A DNA stretch of 64,000 nt from Candidatus Methanomethylophilaceae archaeon (GTDB lineage Archaea > Thermoplasmatota > Thermoplasmata > Methanomassiliicoccales > Methanomethylophilaceae): positions 3,148-67,147 of the forward strand of contig JAEDGA010000003.1 of NCBI GenBank assembly GCA_016297775.1. Reading direction: 5' to 3'. Below the pieces are notes generated by a model. The model worked only from the letters and a program-made list of their open reading frames with translations. It was not told where the DNA came from and searched no databases. Shown here piece after piece: positions 59,056 through 64,000 of this stretch. Every line of letters begins with the position of its first letter. Within the stretch, counting starts at the first letter, position 1. Position numbers and translations under genes: made by a program.

Positions 59056-59062
59056 TCTATAA

Positions 59063-59656
59063 TCACCTTATGTTGATCGCCACGATATCAACGGATTTCT
59101 TCGTCTTCGTATGGAATGAGAATGTATGAGGGATATCGTACTTATAGATTCTATGACCCACTATCGAGCGGGATGATGCTTCCGTTTCCTCTCTGAGATA
59201 GTCCAAAGTGCATGCCATGTGTATGGAATACACCGAATCCGCCATCTCCATGGCCTTTCTCAGGAACGGCCGGTCCGCATGTTTCTTCTGGGACCCGAAT
59301 GGCGGGTTCATCAGGACGGTATCGCATCTTCCTTCCACTTTTGATATGTCGGATAATACGAAATCCACCTCACAACCGAGATCGGCGGCGTTCATCCTTG
59401 CGACATCTATGGCATCCGCATCGACATCATATGCTTTGACGGACGATGCCCCAAGAAGTGCCGCACCGATCGCGAAGATACCTGTCCCGCATCCGAGGTC
59501 CACCACATCCTTTCCTGCGATGTCACCGTTGGCGTAGGCCTCGAAGAGTATGTCCGTGGCTATGGACGAATTGGTGGGATATTGTTCCAATCCCACCTTG
59601 GGCTCTTTGAAGGGGGCCAGGCCCTGGAGTCTAATCTCCAGATCTTTCTTCTTCAC
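59063..59656 (-). CDS. METTL5-like rRNA adenine methyltransferase
   Basis: 197 residues. Motif I is VVDLGCGTGIFAIGAALLGASSVKAYDVDADAI and the catalytic motif is VLMNPPFGSQKKHADRPF, the NPPF form used by adenine N6-methyltransferases. QYPTNSSIATDILFEAY is typical of the METTL5 family, which modifies an adenosine of small-subunit rRNA. The start is a GTG at 59656. A TATA-like element (minus-strand GTTTAAATAC, about 59678-59687) lies about 27 bases before it, so it is probably leaderless. It heads the minus-strand cluster with Csl4 and the ThiI-like gene. Confidence 0.88.
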   Translation of the reverse strand: MKKKDLEIRLQGLAPFKEPKVGLEQYPTNSSIATDILFEAYANGDIAGKDVVDLGCGTGIFAIGAALLGASSVKAYDVDADAIDVARMNAADLGCEVDFVLSDISKVEGRCDTVLMNPPFGSQKKHADRPFLRKAMEMADSVYSIHMACTLDYLREETEASSRSIVGHRIYKYDIPHTFSFHTKTKKSVDIVAINIR

Positions 59657-59701
59657 GTTTCGAACTAGATTCTACCTGTATTTAAACAGGCGGACATACC
59701 T

Positions 59702-60793
59702 TCATTCGAAGAAGAAATGGGACGGGGACTCCGGTTTGGGCATGAAGCATTTCTCCCCTGTCCTGATCAGTTCCACGGGATAATTGCCGGATACCGTGTC
59801 GACGATGTTCCTCATGACCTCCTCCAGTTTTTTGGGAGGGGAGATGACCCTTGCGTTGAGTACGAGCCTTCCCGGGGATTTCATGAACCTGGATCCTTCG
59901 ATGCCGTCCACCTGCATCTCCTTCTGTACTAGGGACATCTTGCATGCCGCATCCTCGGATTCCAGCATGACCTTCACGTGAACGATGGAATCCGCTCCGT
60001 ACTCGGCAGCCACGGCCTTCATCATATCCGTGGAGATGGAGTACATGTCCAGGTCATCGGTGGGCTTGATGTCGTACGTACCGGAATACCAGCCGAGCTT
60101 CGCCTTCTCGAATGCGAAACCTCTGTTGTCCTCCGCAAGCGGGGCCTTCATGCTCATCTCGTCGGAGAGGATCATGTCCACGATCTCGGAGATGTTCCTG
60201 AGATCCTTGGAGGAGGTCTCGATCATCCTGCATCCCGGGAGGATGGAATCGATCTTCGCTCTCACGGCATCTATGGTGTCGCGCCCGACCAGGTCTGTCT
60301 TCGTGAGGATGATGATCTCGGCGTCGCGTATCTGATGTTCCGGGATCAGGTCAACGGTATCTACGGTGCGTTCCTTGTCCTTGGACAGGAATCCCAACGC
60401 CCTCACGCAGTCCACCACAACGCAGAAGGGTGCCACGCTGAACTCGTCGGGGTACATCGTCCTCATGGGCGATACGACACTGCTCATGAGGTTGGTGGAG
60501 GAACCTATCGGTTCGGCGATGATGATGTCGGGCTTGCCGCTAGTAACCAATGTTCTGGCACTGGAAACGAACTCGTCGAAGTTCTTGCAGAAGCATCCTC
60601 CCATGATCTCCCTGGTGTCGAATCCGGCATCCTTGGAGTATTCCGTGTCAACCAGGACATCGCCCTGATCGTTGGTGATGATGGCAACGGATTTGTCACG
60701 ATCCGTTTTGAGGGTCCTTGCAAGATTGACGGCCAGTGTGGTCTTTCCCGCTCCGAGGTATCCTCCGAGCACCAGCATCCTAGTTGACGACAT
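59702..60793 (-). CDS. G3E-family GTPase (CobW/YjiA-like)
   Basis: 363 residues. Walker A GGYLGAGKTT is at the N terminus, GGCFCKNFDEFV gives the CXC-type metal motif region of G3E GTPases, VVDCVRALGF and ILTKTDLVGRD (TKxD) complete the nucleotide site. The family moves Ni, Zn, Co or corrinoid metal into target proteins. The C-terminal third is divergent from CobW. The gene has its own TATA-like element (minus-strand TAAATATC, about 60814-60821) 25 bases before ATG 60793, so it is leaderless. It follows a Cys-rich HTH regulator gene on the same strand, with 46 bases between. The target is unknown; corrinoid methyltransferase activation would be plausible in this organism. Confidence 0.85.
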   Translation of the reverse strand: MSSTRMLVLGGYLGAGKTTLAVNLARTLKTDRDKSVAIITNDQGDVLVDTEYSKDAGFDTREIMGGCFCKNFDEFVSSARTLVTSGKPDIIIAEPIGSSTNLMSSVVSPMRTMYPDEFSVAPFCVVVDCVRALGFLSKDKERTVDTVDLIPEHQIRDAEIIILTKTDLVGRDTIDAVRAKIDSILPGCRMIETSSKDLRNISEIVDMILSDEMSMKAPLAEDNRGFAFEKAKLGWYSGTYDIKPTDDLDMYSISTDMMKAVAAEYGADSIVHVKVMLESEDAACKMSLVQKEMQVDGIEGSRFMKSPGRLVLNARVISPPKKLEEVMRNIVDTVSGNYPVELIRTGEKCFMPKPESPSHFFFE

Positions 60794-60839
60794 GAGTTTA
60801 GAATCGAATAATCGATATTTACCTTTCACCACTGAAGGA

Positions 60840-61460
60840 TCATTCGATGGTGATGAGATTGCGTCTCTGCATGAAAGTGCATCTCTCGCAGGGAATGGTG
60901 AGCACGCAGTTGTCCCCCACAGCGATACCTTTCAGCGCCTCGATGAATCCCCTGTCCAAAGGTCTGAGTCCGCTCCTCTTGTTCATGCTGAGGGTCTCCC
61001 TTTCGGAGTGCGTGAGGTCCTTGGGGATGATGTTCTTCTCAATCAGGGATCTGACGCAGTGTTCCGCCTCATCCACGGAGCACATGTCGCATCTGGCACC
61101 TACTTCGTCCAGGGGTCCGTAGAGCTCTGCTATCGGGTCCACGATGTATATCCTCCTGTCCTTGCCCACGCACATGTGTATGGCGTTGGGGTTGGACGGT
61201 GCGATGTATTCCATCCTGGTGCCTCTGACCTTCTCCTCCCTGACTACGGTCCAGAAGTCCCTGATATGGTTCATCAGCTGATAGACCAGCTGCTGGTACT
61301 TTATACCGAGCATGTCAGCGAGTTCCTGTTTCGTGACCGAGCGTCCGTTGTAGGCCTCCCTGTACAGTGCGGACAGGATCTCCTGTCTCATCTTATGCGA
61401 GGATATGGCGGTGTACGTATCGGGGTCCATGTACACCAGTTCCATCTTGCAGCTGCCCAT
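60840..61460 (-). CDS. HTH regulator with conserved cysteine clusters
   Basis: 206 residues. The N-terminal half (MRQEILSALYREAYNGRSVTKQELADMLGIKYQQLVYQLMNHIRDFW) is a winged helix-turn-helix. The C-terminal half has MCVGKDRRIYIVDPIAE, then CDMCSVDEAEHC (C-x2-C-x8-C type) and CVLTIPCERCTFM, at least six cysteines that could bind a metal or form a redox switch. A plain ArsR relation is likely for the HTH. It is leaderless by its TATA-like element (minus-strand ATTAAATAG, about 61480-61488). A perfect 14-base palindrome lies further upstream. It precedes the G3E GTPase gene, so metal-responsive control of that gene is a reasonable inference. Confidence 0.78.
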   Translation of the reverse strand: MGSCKMELVYMDPDTYTAISSHKMRQEILSALYREAYNGRSVTKQELADMLGIKYQQLVYQLMNHIRDFWTVVREEKVRGTRMEYIAPSNPNAIHMCVGKDRRIYIVDPIAELYGPLDEVGARCDMCSVDEAEHCVRSLIEKNIIPKDLTHSERETLSMNKRSGLRPLDRGFIEALKGIAVGDNCVLTIPCERCTFMQRRNLITIE

Positions 61461-61494
61461 GTATCATCAATCCTGTTCCGTCTATTTAATATCG

Positions 61495-61508
61495 CTCAAA
61501 TATTTGAG
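61495..61508. promoter_or_regulatory. Perfect 14-base palindrome, candidate operator
   Basis: CTCAAATATTTGAG is its own reverse complement. It lies just upstream of the TATA element of the Cys-rich HTH gene (start 61460) and about 30 bases upstream of the proA TATA element (61534-61540). The position suits a dimeric regulator, the neighbour HTH protein being the first candidate. Confidence 0.5.
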
Positions 61509-61533
61509 AGGAGTATAATCCGTTGTATCTACC

Positions 61534-61540
61534 CTTATAT
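61534..61540 (+). promoter_or_regulatory. TATA-like box of proA-proB
   Basis: CTTATAT is centred about 30 bases before ATG 61567 and about 21 before GTG 61558. The first spacing is closer to normal for a transcription start at the ATG. Confidence 0.45.
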
Positions 61541-61566
61541 CCCGTGAGAGTATACTCGTGAACGAT

Positions 61567-62871
61567 ATGACGGACATCGTATCTGACATCAGGGTAGCCA
61601 GATCGGAGGCTAGGAGACTGGCGGCCGTACCGACCGACAGGAAGGATGCAGCATTGGAATCGATGGCATCCGCCTTGGACAGACGGAGGGCGGAGGTTCT
61701 GAAGGCCAACGCATCCGATATGGAGAGGGCCGCCTCCGAAGGTATCGGAAAGGTCATGATGAAGAGACTCGCGGTGGATGACGTGAAGATCGATTCCATG
61801 ATCTCGGGCATCAGGAGCGTGATATCCCTGAAGGATCCCGTAGGGGAGACCATGTCCACGATGGAACTGGATGACGGGCTCATGCTGTACCAGATCAGGT
61901 GTCCGATAGGTCTGGTGGGTGTGATATTCGAATCGCGTCCGGATGTGGTCCCGCAGATCCTCTCCCTGTGTCTGAAGTCCGGCAACGGAGTGGTCTTCAA
62001 AGGAGGCAGGGAAGCGACGGAGACCAACAGGTGTCTTTTCGAGATCCTCACCGATGCCGTATCGGAATACGTGCCGGCATCCGCATTCGTCATGATCGAG
62101 ACACGCGAGGACGTGAATGCCATACTGGGTCTCAACGAATACATCGACCTGTTGATCCCCCGCGGTTCCAACGAGTTCGTGAGATACATCCAGAGGAACA
62201 CATCCATCCCTGTGCTGGGTCATGCCGCCGGCATATGCCACGTGTATGTGGATTCCGACGCGGATCTCGGCAAGGCGTGGGATATCGTCCTGGATTCCAA
62301 GGTGCAGTATCCCGCGGTATGCAACGCGATGGAGACGCTGTTGGTGAACAGACGTGTCGCGGACAGGTTCCTTCCCCGTATGGCGGAACTGTTCTCGGAG
62401 AACGGTACCGAAATCAGATGCGATCCCATGTCGTTGGCACTGATGAAGGGTGCCGTACCGGCATCGGACGAGGACTGGGACACCGAATACAATGATTACA
62501 TCGTATCGGTCAGGATCGTCAGCACGGTGGAGGAGGCTGTGGATTTCATCAACACGCACGGTTCCCATCATACCGATGCTATAATCACCGAGAACACGTC
62601 AAACATGTCGTATTTCATAGACAACGTGGATTCGGCGGATGTGTTCGTGAACGCTTCCACCAGATTCGCGGACGGATACCGTTTCGGAAAGGGTGCCGAG
62701 ATCGGTATATCCACCAACAAGATACATTCCAGAGGTCCCGTGGGGATGGAGGGCCTGATGATCTACAAATACGTCCTGATGGGCGGGGGACATGTCGTCA
62801 AGGATTACGTAGGCGACAGTGCCAGGAAGTTCAAGCACATATCGTCCGACAGGACGTTGGTGGTAAGATGA
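61567..62871 (+). CDS. proA: Gamma-glutamyl phosphate reductase
   Basis: 434 residues. ProA reduces glutamyl-5-phosphate to the semialdehyde in proline synthesis. Family boxes are the N-terminal AARR-like DIRVARSEARRLA, RCPIGLVGVIFESRPDVVPQ, the catalytic cysteine YPAVCNAMETLLVN (near residue 253), and the C-terminal NASTRFADGYRFGKGAEIGISTNKIHSRGPVGMEGLMIYKY. ATG 61567 is preferred for spacing; a GTG at 61558 is an alternative. proB overlaps the stop by four bases. The last gene of the pathway, proC, is 17 kb away. Confidence 0.96.
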   Translation: MTDIVSDIRVARSEARRLAAVPTDRKDAALESMASALDRRRAEVLKANASDMERAASEGIGKVMMKRLAVDDVKIDSMISGIRSVISLKDPVGETMSTMELDDGLMLYQIRCPIGLVGVIFESRPDVVPQILSLCLKSGNGVVFKGGREATETNRCLFEILTDAVSEYVPASAFVMIETREDVNAILGLNEYIDLLIPRGSNEFVRYIQRNTSIPVLGHAAGICHVYVDSDADLGKAWDIVLDSKVQYPAVCNAMETLLVNRRVADRFLPRMAELFSENGTEIRCDPMSLALMKGAVPASDEDWDTEYNDYIVSVRIVSTVEEAVDFINTHGSHHTDAIITENTSNMSYFIDNVDSADVFVNASTRFADGYRFGKGAEIGISTNKIHSRGPVGMEGLMIYKYVLMGGGHVVKDYVGDSARKFKHISSDRTLVVR

Positions 62872-63989
62872 GCGACAGGTCCTCCATACTCTCGCACGTC
62901 GATACCGTCGTTGTCAAGGTCGGTACGTCATCCATCACCGGCGGAGGCAACTCGGTATCGGAGATCTTCATGGATTCCGTCGCGAAACAGGTGAAGGAAC
63001 TCAGGGACATGGGTAAAAAGGTGCTTATCGTATCATCCGGTGCGATAGGCGTGGGTCTCGCCGCCATGAATGCCAAACCCAAGCCCAAGGAGATCCCGAT
63101 AAGACAGGCGGCGGCTTCCGTGGGTCAGGGCATATTGATGCAGAAGTGGAACGAGAGTTTCGAGAAACAGGGTCTGTTGGTGTCCCAGATCCTCCTCACG
63201 TACGACTTCTACTCCGATCGCGAGAAGTACCTCAACCTCAGGAACGCCATACAGACGTTGCTGGCATATGGCGTGGTGCCGATCATCAACGAGAACGACG
63301 TCATCTGCGTCAAGGAGATCGATGCCATGTTCGGCGATAACGATACCCTGTCGGCGTACGTTTGCAGCAAGATGGATGCCGACCTTCTGATCATACTTTC
63401 GGATGTAGAGGGATTGTTCAACAAGAATCCGAAGATCCATGCCGATGCCGAGATCGTACCGGTCGTGGATGATGTGTCGTCGGTCATGGCCATGGCCGGC
63501 GATCCCACCTCCAGGGTCGGTACGGGCGGTATGAAGACGAAGCTCAGAGCGGCGGAGATCTGTCATGAGGCAGGATGTTACATGATCATCGCTGGATGCG
63601 ACATACCGGATGTGATCGTACGTGCCGTCCGCGGAGAGGGGATCGGTACCATCTTCCTCCCCGGAGAGAAGGAGAGGAAGAAGAGCCGCTGGATCAAGGC
63701 GGCCTATGCCAAAGGTTCCATCATCGTGGATGCCGGTGCCGCCGACAAGCTGAGACAGGGCGACGTGAGCCTCCTGGCGGTCGGGATAAGGGACGTCATC
63801 GGAAGGTTCGAGAGGGGAGACGTAGTCAACGTAGAATGTTCGGGCAAGGTCATTGCAAAAGGCATCCCGGATTACGATTCGGAAGACATCTTCAAGATCC
63901 GCGGTATCCGCAGTGACAGGATCGAGGCGGTGCTGGGACACAAGAGCTATGACGACGTCATAAGGAGCGAGAACCTCGTATTGATGTGA
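62868..63989 (+). CDS. proB: Glutamate 5-kinase with PUA domain
   Basis: 373 residues. The kinase half shows VVVKVGTSSITGG, KKVLIVSSGAIGVGLAAM, NENDVICVKEIDAMFGDNDTLSAYV, ILSDVEGLFNKNPKIHADAEIV and VGTGGMKTKLRAAEIC. A PUA domain follows (IIVDAGAADKLRQGDVSLLAVGIRDVIGRFERGDVVNV), as in bacterial enzymes. It phosphorylates glutamate with ATP and is normally feedback-inhibited by proline. Start overlaps the proA stop by four bases. Only 11 bases of the window follow. Confidence 0.96.
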   Translation: MSDRSSILSHVDTVVVKVGTSSITGGGNSVSEIFMDSVAKQVKELRDMGKKVLIVSSGAIGVGLAAMNAKPKPKEIPIRQAAASVGQGILMQKWNESFEKQGLLVSQILLTYDFYSDREKYLNLRNAIQTLLAYGVVPIINENDVICVKEIDAMFGDNDTLSAYVCSKMDADLLIILSDVEGLFNKNPKIHADAEIVPVVDDVSSVMAMAGDPTSRVGTGGMKTKLRAAEICHEAGCYMIIAGCDIPDVIVRAVRGEGIGTIFLPGEKERKKSRWIKAAYAKGSIIVDAGAADKLRQGDVSLLAVGIRDVIGRFERGDVVNVECSGKVIAKGIPDYDSEDIFKIRGIRSDRIEAVLGHKSYDDVIRSENLVLM

Positions 63990-64000
63990 CAGCGGTCGGG

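Noticed and set aside
1..64000. CRISPR array, insertion sequences, prophage or integrase
   Set aside because: No repeat-spacer pattern, transposase or integrase motif was seen; genes are housekeeping and evenly spaced.

Overview
The window is a gene-dense stretch of archaeal chromosome. Gaps are short and none exceeds 300 bases. TATA-like boxes sit about 25 bases before many start codons, so many operon-leading genes are probably leaderless; internal genes carry GGAGG/GGTGAT-type ribosome sites or overlap their neighbour by 1-4 bases. The gene content points to a methanogen of the order Methanomassiliicoccales (Thermoplasmatota), probably a Methanomethylophilaceae-like member. The reasons are an Fpo/Nuo-type complex lacking FpoF and FpoO, a methanogenesis marker 11 homologue, FolD as a C1 enzyme, form III RuBisCO, archaeal ether-lipid genes (CarS, prenyl synthase, two geranylgeranyl reductases), aIF5A, Nop5, TFS, PCNA, Csl4 and Nob1. 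The organism assignment is an inference from gene content; no rRNA gene is present.

Layout. 1-6.2 kb: the end of an unidentified gene, an XPD/DinG-like helicase, a membrane glycosyltransferase and GtrA pair, then carS, pyrE, a family 4 uracil-DNA glycosylase and a HAD phosphatase. 6.2-11.4 kb: smc-scpA-scpB behind a leader that can fold into three hairpins. 11.4-16.4 kb: an Lsm protein, a Na/Pi cotransporter, a phosphohexomutase, and agmatinase with aIF5A. 16.4-22.5 kb: mtnA, a class II aldolase and nop5; a LarC N-domain protein; an HTH regulator; a riboflavin-pathway reductase with rtcA. 22.6 kb: tRNA-Val(TAC). 22.7-29.4 kb: nadC with a beta-CASP RNase, a membrane protein, TFS-PCNA, then split transketolase and transaldolase. 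29.4-38.2 kb: geranylgeranyl reductase with a Taw2-like methyltransferase; a cysteine-rich unknown divergent from an RNase III gene; and the AMP operon (R15P isomerase, RuBisCO, AMP phosphorylase, polysaccharide deacetylase). 38.3-44.2 kb: folD, kptA, marker 11, cis-prenyltransferase, a B12-binding radical SAM protein and proC.

44.3-54.8 kb is one operon for a membrane proton- or sodium-translocating complex in the order A-B-C-D-H-I-J(N)-J(C)-K-L-M-N. Its I subunit has four 4Fe-4S motifs instead of two, and no F420-oxidising subunit is encoded here. 54.9-61.5 kb holds a prenyl diphosphate synthase with a second geranylgeranyl reductase, Nob1, a small unknown protein, a METTL5-like/Csl4/ThiI-like RNA cluster, and a G3E GTPase behind a cysteine-rich HTH regulator. 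The window ends with proA-proB.

Recurring themes are RNA processing and modification, ether lipids, and nucleoside/ribose salvage. The last comprises the AMP-to-3-phosphoglycerate route and, separately, an MtnA/aldolase pair. No CRISPR array, insertion sequence, prophage or rRNA gene was seen. The best candidates for new biology are the smc leader RNA, the four-cluster FpoI, the archaeal RNase III beside a cysteine-rich unknown, and the palindrome upstream of the cysteine-rich regulator.
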